A stretch of DNA of 64,000 nt from UBA1672 sp050633645 (GTDB lineage Bacteria; Pseudomonadota; Alphaproteobacteria; Micavibrionales; Micavibrionaceae), in NCBI GenBank assembly GCA_050633645.1, contig JBOEGX010000002.1:620001-684000 (forward strand), in the 5' to 3' direction. Each line of letters starts with the position of its first letter. Within the stretch, counting starts at the first letter, position 1. Under the pieces are notes generated by a model. It did no database searches. It worked only from the letters and a program-made list of their open reading frames with translations, and was not told where the DNA came from. This document shows, piece by piece, positions 16,682 to 25,563 of the stretch. Position numbers and translations under genes: made by a program.

Positions 16682-18643
16682 ATGAATAATGATAAAGATA
16701 AAATGCACCCCGAAGACATGCGTAATCTGATTATTTTCGCGCTTCTTTCTGTTTGTATCTGGTTTTTATACGACACATTCATTGGCGCCCCGCAAAAAGA
16801 AGCCTTTGAACGCGCCAAAAAAGCGCAAGTTGAAATGATCAAGGAAAACCCCATCCTCGCGCAGCCTGTAAAAGATGTGCCACGCGACGAAGCCTTAACA
16901 ACAACGCGTCGTTTGGCTTTTGAGAATGATCATATAAAAGGCTCTATCTCTATGACGGGCGGGTTAATCGATGATCTGATCTTGAAAGATTATTACAAGA
17001 CATTGGATAAAAAGGAATTTGTTGAGCTGTTCTCACCGTCCGCGTCTGAGCGCTCTCGCTACGTCGATATGGGGTGGGTGACGCGTGAAAAGGGCATCAA
17101 TCTGCCCAATGCAAAAACAACGTGGCAGGTGCGCGGAAACACGGTTCTTGCCCCTGAAAAATCGGTAACCCTTGTTTGGGATAACGGGCAGGGTTTGGAG
17201 TTTAATCGCAAAATTTCATTGGACGAACAATTTGTTTTCAAAATCACACAAAGCGTCTTTAACAAGTCCGGACAATCATATGATCTGCACCCTTATGGTT
17301 TGATCACGCAAAAAGGGATTCCCGTAGATTACATGAATATGTGGATCGCGCATGAAGGACCAATGGGCTTTATCGGGGAATCGTTAGAGCAAATGGATTA
17401 CGGCGCGATGGCCAAAGACCCGAATAAAAAGTTAGAATCTGAAAATGGCTGGATTGGAATTTCGGATAAATATTGGCTGACCGCGTTGATCCCCGCGCAG
17501 GGAGAAGTAACAAAATACCGTTTCAGATATGTGCCTGATGCGACAAAGAATATTCGTAATCGTTACCAAACAGATTTCACTGGCGAGGCCATGACGCTTG
17601 AGGCGGGCGGTGTTATAGAGCATTCATATAATATTTATGCCGGCGCAAAAAAGGTAATCGTTCTTGATGAATATCAAGAGAAATTAGGAGTTAATAATCT
17701 TGATTACGCCGTTGATTTTGGCTGGTTCTGGTTCTTTACAAAGCCATTTTTCTTTGCTTTGCACTATCTTGGGCTTTGGGTGGGGAATATGGGCGTCGCC
17801 ATTATTATTCTGACCTGTATCATCAGAATGTCGGTCTATCCCTTCACCAGCATGTCTTATCGTTCTTTCGCCAAGATGAAAGTCGTCGCGCCACGTTTAA
17901 CGGAGCTGCGAGAGCAATATGGCGATAATAAAGAAAAACTTCAGGCAGAGATCATCCAGCTCTATCAAAAAGAGGGCGTGAACCCGATGTCGGGCTGTTT
18001 CCCGATGCTGATCCAGATTCCGATTTTCTTCGCGTTTTATAAGATTTTGCTTATGACAATCGAAGTCCGTCATGCGCCGTTTTTCGGCTGGATTCAGGAT
18101 TTATCTGCACGTGATCCGACAAGCGTATTTAACCTCTTCGGCGCGCTTCCTTATGAAGTCCCGTCATTTATGATGATTGGCGTGTGGCCTTGTCTTATGC
18201 TTATCGCGATGTTGATGCAGAAAAAACTAAATCCGCCGCCACAAGATAAAATGCAGCGTGATATGATGAATATCTTCCCATTCTTTATCACATTTATTAT
18301 GGCAGGATTCGCATCTGGTCTTGTGCTGTACTGGACATTTTCTGCGGCACTCTCGGTTTTACAACAAGCATATATTATGAAATCAATGGGCGTTCCTATT
18401 TATTTCTTTGAAAAGGATAAGTTCAAAGAAGCATTGGAAAAGAAAGTAGAAGAAGGCCCAGACGTGCATCCCTTAATCGAAATGGTTGAGGATGAGACGG
18501 AAAAGGCGCTGTTTGGTGAGGGTGAAGCGGATGCTCCGAAGGAAATAAACCCGCCAAAGCCAAAAAAGAAAACAGCAACCAAGAAGAAGGCCGCACCTAA
18601 AAAAACCACGACTAAAAAAACTTCCCCTAAAAAGAAGACGTAA
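16682..18643 (+). CDS. yidC: Membrane protein insertase YidC
   Basis: 653 residues, about 100 longer than the E. coli protein. YidC inserts and folds inner-membrane proteins, with SecYEG or alone. An N-terminal transmembrane helix (16-33), a large periplasmic P1 domain (about 60-345), then the conserved five-helix insertase core: VAIIILTCIIRMSVYPFTS (with the hydrophilic-groove Arg), MSGCFPMLIQIPIFFAFYKIL, FGALPYEVPSFMMIGVWP and MAGFASGLVLYWTFSAALS. The last ~40 residues are a Lys/Ala/Thr/Pro tail (KKKTATKKKAAPKKTTTKK), a feature related to the ribosome-binding tail of Oxa1 in some organisms. The gene is followed six bases later by engB, so the two are translated together. Confidence 0.96.
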   Translation: MNNDKDKMHPEDMRNLIIFALLSVCIWFLYDTFIGAPQKEAFERAKKAQVEMIKENPILAQPVKDVPRDEALTTTRRLAFENDHIKGSISMTGGLIDDLILKDYYKTLDKKEFVELFSPSASERSRYVDMGWVTREKGINLPNAKTTWQVRGNTVLAPEKSVTLVWDNGQGLEFNRKISLDEQFVFKITQSVFNKSGQSYDLHPYGLITQKGIPVDYMNMWIAHEGPMGFIGESLEQMDYGAMAKDPNKKLESENGWIGISDKYWLTALIPAQGEVTKYRFRYVPDATKNIRNRYQTDFTGEAMTLEAGGVIEHSYNIYAGAKKVIVLDEYQEKLGVNNLDYAVDFGWFWFFTKPFFFALHYLGLWVGNMGVAIIILTCIIRMSVYPFTSMSYRSFAKMKVVAPRLTELREQYGDNKEKLQAEIIQLYQKEGVNPMSGCFPMLIQIPIFFAFYKILLMTIEVRHAPFFGWIQDLSARDPTSVFNLFGALPYEVPSFMMIGVWPCLMLIAMLMQKKLNPPPQDKMQRDMMNIFPFFITFIMAGFASGLVLYWTFSAALSVLQQAYIMKSMGVPIYFFEKDKFKEALEKKVEEGPDVHPLIEMVEDETEKALFGEGEADAPKEINPPKPKKKTATKKKAAPKKTTTKKTSPKKKT

Positions 18644-18648
18644 GAACG

Positions 18649-19290
18649 ATGATAGAAGAGGAGTTTAGCGAAGAGAAAATCGAACAAGCCCGAAAGATAT
18701 TTTCAGGCACATGTGATTTTATGCTTGGCGTTGTGGCGCTATCTGGCTTGCCAGAGGCGCAGCTGCCAGAGGTCGCCTTTGCTGGCCGCTCTAACGTTGG
18801 GAAGTCCTCATTGATTAATGCGTTAACGGGGCGCAACACATTGGCGCGCACATCTCATACCCCAGGGCGCACGCAAGAGCTTAACTATTTCAATCTCGCC
18901 GAGCGTCTTTATATGGTGGATATGCCCGGATATGGATATGCCAAGGTTTCAAAAGAAAAAATCGCGGCGTGGACGGCGCTTATTTTTGCATATCTTCGAG
19001 GTAGGCCAACGCTACGCTGCGTATTCATTCTTGTCGATTCCCGTCATGGCCTGAAAGACAGCGACCTTGATCTCATGAAAATGTTAGATGACGCGGCCGT
19101 ATCATATCGTATTGTTCTGACAAAAACTGATAAAATAAAGCGAGAGCAATTTGAAAAACTCATGGAAAAAACACTGGCTGTTTTAAAAAAACATCCTGCC
19201 GCTTATCCTGAGATTTCCTATACAAGCTCACTCAAGGGTGGAGGCATTCCTGAACTTCGCGCGGTTATAAATTCCTACGGCGATTATTAA
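18649..19290 (+). CDS. engB: Ribosome biogenesis GTP-binding protein EngB (YihA/YsxC)
   Basis: 213 residues. This small TRAFAC-class GTPase helps large-subunit assembly. The G motifs are complete: G1 GRSNVGKSS (about 45-53), G2 Thr in SHTPGRTQ, G3 DMPGYGYAK (with the family Pro-Gly-Tyr-Gly), G4 TKTDK and G5 SSLKGGG. Its position right after yidC is the usual alphaproteobacterial order, where argB often follows; here it is replaced by a convergent pilin-like gene. Confidence 0.96.
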   Translation: MIEEEFSEEKIEQARKIFSGTCDFMLGVVALSGLPEAQLPEVAFAGRSNVGKSSLINALTGRNTLARTSHTPGRTQELNYFNLAERLYMVDMPGYGYAKVSKEKIAAWTALIFAYLRGRPTLRCVFILVDSRHGLKDSDLDLMKMLDDAAVSYRIVLTKTDKIKREQFEKLMEKTLAVLKKHPAAYPEISYTSSLKGGGIPELRAVINSYGDY

Positions 19291-19296
19291 ACGATC

Positions 19297-19977
19297 TTAA
19301 CGCTCCGCTACGATGGTGTAAAAACTATACGTGGTTGCCCCTGAATTGCTAACGCATAAGGTGCTATATCCTTCACATGCGGCGCAATCGGCAATATCAA
19401 AATCTGTATCTGTGGCGCTATCCACTAAAAAATCCTCCAGATTCCCTGCCAGTGCAGGAATAGTAATCGCCCCTGTGAGGTTTTTATTTATTTTCTCACA
19501 AATCGGTTTTTTAATTTGGTGAGCAGTTAATATAACATCGCTGCCCGTTGTTAATGTCCATTCCACAGTGTTGAATCGCCCCAAATACCAGCCCGCAGAT
19601 GGTGGCGTTGAAATTTGATTAATGGCTTTATCCGAAAGGGTAGACGGGGTTAATCCTCCCCCTTGCGGATGATAGATTTTATGGATATGTGGCGCGGTGT
19701 TAAACCCGCCCTCACTGGGAAGAGTAAAATCCAGCTCGTCAATATCACTGCCCGTAAACATCATCTGATCAATAACGGATTTCACTTGCGCGGAATAGGT
19801 CATGAGCTCCATCGCAAGAATTTCTGCCTTCGCATCATCAATCTCATCTGTTCCCGTGGTGCTGGCTTGGCGTGAAAGGGTAAAGCCCAATGCGGCAAAT
19901 AAAACAATCGCGATCAAAACATAGATCAGCGCATTTCCGCTCTCACCATTTTTATCCATCTTTTTTTTAATCATCAT
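19297..19977 (-). CDS. Pilin-like single-membrane-helix protein of unknown function
   Basis: 226 residues from the ATG at 19977 (GAGAA just upstream); a start 30 codons earlier would overlap rmuC on the other strand and is unlikely. No family recognised. A basic N-terminus (KKKMDKNGESG) is followed by one long hydrophobic helix NALIYVLIAIVLFAALGFTL (about 16-35), the topology of pilins and pseudopilins but without the GFTLIE-type cleavage site. The remainder is periplasmic: a helix containing ILAMELMTYSAQVKSVIDQM, then beta-rich Thr/Ser-rich sequence, and five Cys, four of them close together near the C-terminus (ADCAACEGYSTLC). It may be a component of the same secretion or pilus apparatus as the large pseudopilins at 52.8-57.9 kb, which is inference. 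It is convergent with engB. Confidence 0.6.
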   Translation of the reverse strand: MMIKKKMDKNGESGNALIYVLIAIVLFAALGFTLSRQASTTGTDEIDDAKAEILAMELMTYSAQVKSVIDQMMFTGSDIDELDFTLPSEGGFNTAPHIHKIYHPQGGGLTPSTLSDKAINQISTPPSAGWYLGRFNTVEWTLTTGSDVILTAHQIKKPICEKINKNLTGAITIPALAGNLEDFLVDSATDTDFDIADCAACEGYSTLCVSNSGATTYSFYTIVAER

Positions 19978-20054
19978 GTTCTCTTTTTGTTTCTTTTTGC
20001 ATGTATATAGGATATGCTTTTTTCGAATCATGACATATTCACGAAAGCATTCAA

Positions 20055-21311
20055 ATGAATTTCTCACCTGAACTTTATACGCCGTATCTTCCTTTTGCGA
20101 TATCTGCCCTGTGCGGTTTTGTAATTGGAGCGCTTATTGTTTATCTTGTGCAGGTGAATAAGCGCACAAAATTAGAGCGTGAAAATGCAGAATTAATTGG
20201 GAAAATAGAAGCCGAAAAGGCAGCGTTAGAGCGCGCTAGCAGCGAACTGGATAACCGTTTCAGGGCCACTGCTGCACAAATCATGCAGCAAAGTAACGAA
20301 CAGTTCCTACAGCTAGCGCAGGAACGATTAAAAGGCGCACAAGGTGACGCCGCGCATGATTTGGATAAACGCCAAAAGGCGATTGATGAAATGGTGAAAC
20401 CCGTACAGGAGCATTTGAAATCCATGGCCTCTGCGTTGGAGCAGGTAAAGGGAACGGATCAATCCTTACGTGAACAGGTGCAAAATTTAAACCGTGAAAC
20501 CGCGCGCCTTGTTGGGGCGCTGCGTGATCCATCGGCACAAGGCGCATGGGGGGAGTATATACTTGAGGGAATTCTTGAAAATTCAGGTTTGATGAAAGAT
20601 GTTCATTATGAGACACAAGTGAGCTTTCAAACCGAAAGCGGGCGTCAACGCCCCGATGTTAAAATAAAAATGCAGGATGGCTTTAACATCATCGTGGATG
20701 CAAAAGCGCCAATCAATGAATTCGTGCAGCGCTTATCCGAAGATTTAGGAGAGCAAGAACATGACCAAATCACGCAAAAACTTGCGGCGCAGGTGCGCGA
20801 TCACGTGAAAAAATTAGGCAGTAAAAATTACTGGGAAAATATTGAAAGCCCCGATTTTACTGTATTGTTCCTACCATCCGAACATACCTATTCCATTGCG
20901 TTGCGTTCTGATCCGATGCTTGTTGAATTTGCCGCGAGCAAGAACGTGATCATCGCCTCGCCCACATTATTGATGTCACTGCTCCGCGTAGTCGGGATGA
21001 GCTGGCGTCAGGTAGAGCTTGCCCATAACGCGCAGGAAATATCAGATTTGGGCTATGATCTGTATAAACGATTCCTCAAATTCACCGATCATTTCGAAAA
21101 AATCGGCGGTCATTTGCAAAAGGCAATGGGGGGATATGACGCCGCGCTTGGCTCTATGGAGCGTCAAGTCCTGCCCGCTGCGCGTAAGTTTAAGGATTTG
21201 CAGGGTGCAAAGGTCGGCATGAATGAGCTTCCCGAGATGAAGGCCGTAGAAGCCATGCCCCGCGCCCTTAATCTGACCATAGATGATGAGCAGGAAAAGA
21301 AACGCGCCTGA
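20055..21311 (+). CDS. rmuC: DNA recombination protein RmuC
   Basis: 418 residues. RmuC limits inversions at short repeats, presumably as a nuclease acting on DNA structures. One N-terminal transmembrane helix (about 12-34) is followed by a long coiled coil (36-150, many Glu/Lys/Ala heptads). The core has GAWGEYILEGILENSGLM (about 171-188) and RPDVKIKMQDGFNIIVDAKA (about 208-227), a PD-(D/E)xK-like site with Asp and the Asp-Ala-Lys trio. The rest, including TVLFLPSEHTYSIAL and MSLLRVVGMSWRQ, matches the family. It leads the rmuC-def-fmt-truA run. Confidence 0.93.
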   Translation: MNFSPELYTPYLPFAISALCGFVIGALIVYLVQVNKRTKLERENAELIGKIEAEKAALERASSELDNRFRATAAQIMQQSNEQFLQLAQERLKGAQGDAAHDLDKRQKAIDEMVKPVQEHLKSMASALEQVKGTDQSLREQVQNLNRETARLVGALRDPSAQGAWGEYILEGILENSGLMKDVHYETQVSFQTESGRQRPDVKIKMQDGFNIIVDAKAPINEFVQRLSEDLGEQEHDQITQKLAAQVRDHVKKLGSKNYWENIESPDFTVLFLPSEHTYSIALRSDPMLVEFAASKNVIIASPTLLMSLLRVVGMSWRQVELAHNAQEISDLGYDLYKRFLKFTDHFEKIGGHLQKAMGGYDAALGSMERQVLPAARKFKDLQGAKVGMNELPEMKAVEAMPRALNLTIDDEQEKKRA

Positions 21312-21354
21312 TAAAGACTTGATCAAAAAACAAAAACCCAGTATCACTACCGTT

Positions 21355-21903
21355 ATGAGCGATTATAAAATTATTACAGTTCCCCACGCGACACTGAAAC
21401 AGGTATCACAACCCGTTGATAGCGTGAATGACGCCATCCGCAAGCAAATGGATGGAATGTTAAAGGCGATGTATGACGCGCCCGGCATTGGTCTTGCCGC
21501 CAATCAGGTGGATTTATTGAACCGCGTTTTGGTGATGGATTTAAAAAAACGCGCCGAGCGTGGCTATGACGAGGATGAGGAAGAGCTGGAAACACCCGAT
21601 CCCATCTGCATGGCCAATCCCGAAATCATCTATGAGTCCGAGGAAATGAGCGCGATGGAAGAGGGATGCCTCTCCATTCCAAAGCAATATGCGGAAATAG
21701 AACGTCCCGCAATTGTACGCGTAAAATACCTTGATTATAATGGAAAACCCGCCGAATTAGAGGCCAGTGGTTTGCTTTCTCATTGTGTGCAACACGAAAT
21801 AGATCATTTGAATGGCGTGCTGTTTATCGATTATCTTTCAAGTCTCAAACGCAATATGATCTTGAAAAAAGTTGATAAGCTCAAAAAGCAGAATTTGCTT
21901 TAG
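21355..21903 (+). CDS. def: Peptide deformylase
   Basis: 182 residues from the ATG at 21355; a start 24 codons upstream lies inside rmuC and adds an unrelated leader. Removes the formyl group from nascent N-termini. All three metal/active-site motifs are present: GIGLAANQV (about 43-51), EGCLSIP (about 102-108) with the Cys metal ligand, and QHEIDHLNG (about 143-151) with the two His ligands and catalytic Glu. It is followed nine bases later by fmt. Confidence 0.97.
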   Translation: MSDYKIITVPHATLKQVSQPVDSVNDAIRKQMDGMLKAMYDAPGIGLAANQVDLLNRVLVMDLKKRAERGYDEDEEELETPDPICMANPEIIYESEEMSAMEEGCLSIPKQYAEIERPAIVRVKYLDYNGKPAELEASGLLSHCVQHEIDHLNGVLFIDYLSSLKRNMILKKVDKLKKQNLL

Positions 21904-21911
21904 GAGTATCC

Positions 21912-22847
21912 ATGAATAAGGCTTTACGCATAATATTCATGGGAACGCCTGATTTCGCGGCGCAGGCATTACACGCCCTTATTGATTCAAATCACGATGT
22001 CATCGCCGCCTATTCACAGCCCCCCCGCCCAAAGGGGCGTGGGCATCAGGTGCAAAAATCGGCGGTGCATGAATTGGCCGAAAAAAATAACATCCCCATC
22101 TATACGCCAAAATCTTTAAAATCCGAGCAGGCGCAAGAAGAATTTTCCGCCCTGAACGCGGATATCGCCATCGTTGCGGCATATGGCCTGCTATTACCCA
22201 AAACGATACTTGATGCCCCGAAATTTGGATGCCTGAATATCCATGGATCACTGCTTCCGCGGTGGCGTGGTGCGTCCCCCATTCAACGGGCAATTTGGGC
22301 GGGCGATGAAAAATCGGGTGTGACCATTATGCAAATGGATGAAGGGCTGGACACGGGGGATATGATTGCAAAATCTGAGGTGTTTTTGGACGAGAATATC
22401 ACAACGCCTCGTCTTCATGATGAATTGGCAGAGCTGGGAGCGAAATTAACGGTGCAGGTTTTGGATCAAATCGTATCAGGTGAAACACCAAGCGCGCAAA
22501 AGCAAGATGATGCATCTGCCACTTACGCGTCTTTGCTCAAAAAATCGGATGGTCAAATCGATTGGAGCCAAAGCGCAACTGAAATTGATAGGCAAATCAG
22601 GGCGCTAAACCCGTGGCCAGGTGTGGTCGCAGATATCCAAAACAAGCGGTTTAAGGTTCTTAAAAGCGCAGTGAGCCATGCAAAACCGCAACATGAAACG
22701 CAACAAGGGTGCGTTTTGGATAAGGTGGGTCACGTGGTTTGCGGTGCGAATACGGTTCTGAAAATCGAAACGATACAACCCGAAGGGAAAAAGCCGATGG
22801 ATTTCGCCTCCGCCCTGAATGGCGGCTATATAAAGATCGATAAATAG
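21912..22847 (+). CDS. fmt: Methionyl-tRNA formyltransferase
   Basis: 311 residues. Transfers a formyl group from 10-formyl-tetrahydrofolate to initiator Met-tRNA. The catalytic Rossmann domain shows FMGTPDFAAQAL (9-20), then LNIHGSLLPRWRGASPIQRAIW (about 107-128) with catalytic Asn/His and the SLLP motif, and MDEGLDTGDM with the family Asp. The C-terminal OB-like domain follows from about residue 205. Partner of deformylase in the same operon; truA begins seven bases after. Confidence 0.97.
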   Translation: MNKALRIIFMGTPDFAAQALHALIDSNHDVIAAYSQPPRPKGRGHQVQKSAVHELAEKNNIPIYTPKSLKSEQAQEEFSALNADIAIVAAYGLLLPKTILDAPKFGCLNIHGSLLPRWRGASPIQRAIWAGDEKSGVTIMQMDEGLDTGDMIAKSEVFLDENITTPRLHDELAELGAKLTVQVLDQIVSGETPSAQKQDDASATYASLLKKSDGQIDWSQSATEIDRQIRALNPWPGVVADIQNKRFKVLKSAVSHAKPQHETQQGCVLDKVGHVVCGANTVLKIETIQPEGKKPMDFASALNGGYIKIDK

Positions 22848-22853
22848 GTCAAA

Positions 22854-23621
22854 ATGACGCAAAGGTACAAGATAACAATTGAATATAACGGGCAGAATTA
22901 TTCAGGCTGGCAACGTCAACCGCATGCCATGACGATTCAGCAAGCCGTGGAAGAGGCTATCCGTAAATTCTCGTCCCAAGATGTTGCCATCACTGTTGCG
23001 GGGCGCACAGATGCGGGCGTGCATGCCCTTGGTCAGGTGGCAAATTTTGATTTGGAAGAAATGAAAAAACCGCTAAATCCGTTTCAAATTATGAAGGCCA
23101 TCAATGCCCATTTGGTGCCCCAGCCTATAAGCGTCGTTCATGTTGAGGAGGTGCACTCCGAATTTAATGCGCGCTTTGACGCATTGAACAAGCTTTATCG
23201 GTATCGCGTTATCAATCGGAACGCATTCCTTACCCATGATAGAGGCTTGGCGTGGTTGTTGAAATATCCCATTGATGTCGATGCAATGCGCGAGGGTGCC
23301 AAACATCTTTTGGGAAATCATGATTTTACAACATTTCGTGATTCCGAATGTCAGGCAAAATCACCGATTCGAACGCTAGATAGGCTTGATATTGCGGTGA
23401 AAGAGTATGACGCACATGGTGGCAAAGAGATTGTTTTTGAAATTGAGGGGAAATCATTCCTTCACCATCAGGTTCGCAATATGGTGGGGACGCTATCGCT
23501 GGTTGGTCGTGGAAAATGGCACCCCAAAGACATGATCGGCGCATTAGAAGCAAAAAACCGCGCCGCAGGTGGCCCAACATGCCCCGCAGATGGTTTGTAT
23601 CTTGTGCGAATAGATTATTAA
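22854..23621 (+). CDS. truA: tRNA pseudouridine(38-40) synthase TruA
   Basis: 255 residues. Isomerises uridines 38-40 in the anticodon arm. The catalytic Asp lies in GRTDAGVHALGQVANFD (about 50-66). Other family blocks are YNGQNYSGWQRQP (10-22), LNKLYRYRVINR and FLHHQVRNMVGTL (about 200-212). Length is the usual one. It ends the def-fmt-truA run. Confidence 0.97.
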   Translation: MTQRYKITIEYNGQNYSGWQRQPHAMTIQQAVEEAIRKFSSQDVAITVAGRTDAGVHALGQVANFDLEEMKKPLNPFQIMKAINAHLVPQPISVVHVEEVHSEFNARFDALNKLYRYRVINRNAFLTHDRGLAWLLKYPIDVDAMREGAKHLLGNHDFTTFRDSECQAKSPIRTLDRLDIAVKEYDAHGGKEIVFEIEGKSFLHHQVRNMVGTLSLVGRGKWHPKDMIGALEAKNRAAGGPTCPADGLYLVRIDY

Positions 23622-23716
23622 ACACGCATCTGTAGGTATTACGCGCGTAAGAGAACATAAATTTGTACGCCTCGCTAAATCATGTATGATGCATTTGAAT
23701 TTAAAGGATATTTGAT

Positions 23717-24415
23717 ATGAAGTTTTTTCTGGCAGCGATAATAGCAATAAGTGTAGGACTGATTAACCCTATAACGACATTCGCCGCATCATCTATGGAT
23801 GTTATTGCCTTCCAAGCGCAAATGGGAGAGCTTAATCGTTTAAAACCGCTCCAAAATCCCCGCAACGAGGCAGCAAAAGATATTCTAAAGCGCACAGTGA
23901 TTGATCGTGAAAACAAGGTCGTCGGCGAGATTAACGATGTTTTGATCAACGACAAAGCGCAAGTCTCTTCGATTTTCGCCGTATTTGACCGTTTGCAATT
24001 TACAGATGGTGTGTATCTGAACTACCAAACATTAAATGTAACGAATTCTTCAAATGGGTATAAGCTTGGCCTCAATGCAGATGAGGTTGTATCATCTTAC
24101 CCTGAACTTTTGGCAAATATTGAAACCGCATCAGGCGGTGAAAGCGGTATTGTGAGCGCGAAATCAATTCTCGGGCGTGAAGTTATCGGATCAAACGGCA
24201 TTAAAATCGGGAGAATTTCCGAAATATTGTTTGATCAAGGCGGCGCATATGTACGCGGAATATATGTGAATGTTGATTATCGTGCCATTCGTAATCGTGG
24301 TGTCGCCGTACCATTTAGCGCCTTTAAATTCACCAAACAATATGGACGTTTAGTGGCAAGTATAGACCAGGATTACGCCGATGCGATTGTCCTATACGCA
24401 AAAGATAATCTATAG
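23717..24415 (+). CDS. Exported protein with two PRC-barrel domains
   Basis: 232 residues. A signal peptide covers about 1-24 (hydrophobic run ending in TFAASS). Two PRC-barrel-like domains follow: AAKDILKRTVIDRENKVVGEINDV (about 53-76 onward) and VSAKSILGREVIGSNGIKIGRISEI (about 148-172 onward), each with the typical 'set up, then G-x-I-x-D/E-hh' pattern. The PRC barrel is a small beta domain of photosystem H-subunits and RimM; many secreted copies in Alphaproteobacteria have no known job. AAAGGA lies eight bases before the ATG. Convergent with dapE, whose stop overlaps its end by a few bases. Confidence 0.82.
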   Translation: MKFFLAAIIAISVGLINPITTFAASSMDVIAFQAQMGELNRLKPLQNPRNEAAKDILKRTVIDRENKVVGEINDVLINDKAQVSSIFAVFDRLQFTDGVYLNYQTLNVTNSSNGYKLGLNADEVVSSYPELLANIETASGGESGIVSAKSILGREVIGSNGIKIGRISEILFDQGGAYVRGIYVNVDYRAIRNRGVAVPFSAFKFTKQYGRLVASIDQDYADAIVLYAKDNL

Positions 24416-25552
24416 CGATTTGAAATAAATCTCTAAAACGCGGGTGAATATTTTGGTGAGGTCTTGAAGGTCGCTGACCTTGGCATTTTCATCAACCTGA
24501 TGGATGCTCGCATTAATGCCGCCAAACTCCACAACGGGGCAGTAATTGACCACAAAACGTGCATCAGATGTCCCGCCATTGGTTGTAAATTCAGGCGTTT
24601 TAGCCGTAATATCTTGCACTGCTTGACGTACAATATCCGACCAGTCACCAGGCTGCGTCAAAAAGCTCTCCGCGCCGCATGTGATGTCCAAATCATAATC
24701 AAATCCGCATGTTTTGATTATTGCATGTACCTTCTGGCTCAGACTTTCACTGCTCCATTTGTCATTAAACCGAATATTAAAATGCGCGTAGCCCTTGCTT
24801 GGGATAACGTTTTCGGCGGTGTTATTAACCTGAACCGTTGTAATCTCAAGATTGGTGGCAGGGAAAAATTCGCTGCCCTCATCAAACGTATAATCCGTGA
24901 GCGCATTAAGCATCTTAACCAAGCGCGGCATAGGGTTATCGGCCAAATGTTGATAGGCAACATGTCCTTGCTTGCCTTTCACGGTTAAATGCCCGTTAAG
25001 TGAGCCGCGCCGCCCGATTTTAATCTCTTGCCCTAAAAAATCTGGGTTTGTAGGCTCCCCCACCAAGGCAACATCGGGAAGATGGCCGTTCTCTTCCATC
25101 CATTCCAAAACCTTAACCGTTCCGTTAATGGCCGGGCCTTCTTCATCTCCCGTGATCAAAAGACTGATTGAGCCATCAAACGTGCCGTTTTCAATAAATT
25201 TAGAAACTGCCGCCGTAAAGGCCGCAACCGAGCCCTTCATATCACTCGCTCCGCGCCCATAAAGCACGCCGTCTTCGATATGTGGATTAAACGCGCCATA
25301 GCGCCACGCATCGGCGTCTCCGGCCGGAACAACATCCGTATGACCTGCATAGCAAATATGAGGAGACCCTTTCCCAAGACGAGCAAACAGGTTTGGCACA
25401 TGGTCTGCGCCCTCACCAAATTCAAGGCGATGGCATTCAAAGCCAAGCGCCGAAAGCTGCGCCGCAAGATAGTCCAATGCCCCCGCATCTTCTGGAGTAA
25501 CAGAAGGGCAGGCGATTAATTTTTGTGTGAGGTCAATTACATCATATGTCAT
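24410..25552 (-). CDS. dapE: Succinyl-diaminopimelate desuccinylase
   Basis: 380 residues. Hydrolyses N-succinyl-L,L-diaminopimelate in lysine and peptidoglycan-precursor synthesis. M20-family dinuclear zinc site: CYAGHTDVVPAGD (about 66-78) with the His and Asp, GRGASDMKGSVAAF (about 98-111) with bridging Asp, GDEEGPAINGT (about 132-142) with the catalytic Glu pair, GEPTN further on, and the C-terminal His in EFGGINASIHQVDE. The length is the norm for DapE. It is 11 bases downstream of the HD protein gene and in the same orientation as dapD. Confidence 0.97.
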   Translation of the reverse strand: MTYDVIDLTQKLIACPSVTPEDAGALDYLAAQLSALGFECHRLEFGEGADHVPNLFARLGKGSPHICYAGHTDVVPAGDADAWRYGAFNPHIEDGVLYGRGASDMKGSVAAFTAAVSKFIENGTFDGSISLLITGDEEGPAINGTVKVLEWMEENGHLPDVALVGEPTNPDFLGQEIKIGRRGSLNGHLTVKGKQGHVAYQHLADNPMPRLVKMLNALTDYTFDEGSEFFPATNLEITTVQVNNTAENVIPSKGYAHFNIRFNDKWSSESLSQKVHAIIKTCGFDYDLDITCGAESFLTQPGDWSDIVRQAVQDITAKTPEFTTNGGTSDARFVVNYCPVVEFGGINASIHQVDENAKVSDLQDLTKIFTRVLEIYFKSL

Positions 25553-25563
25553 GACGCGGCAGT

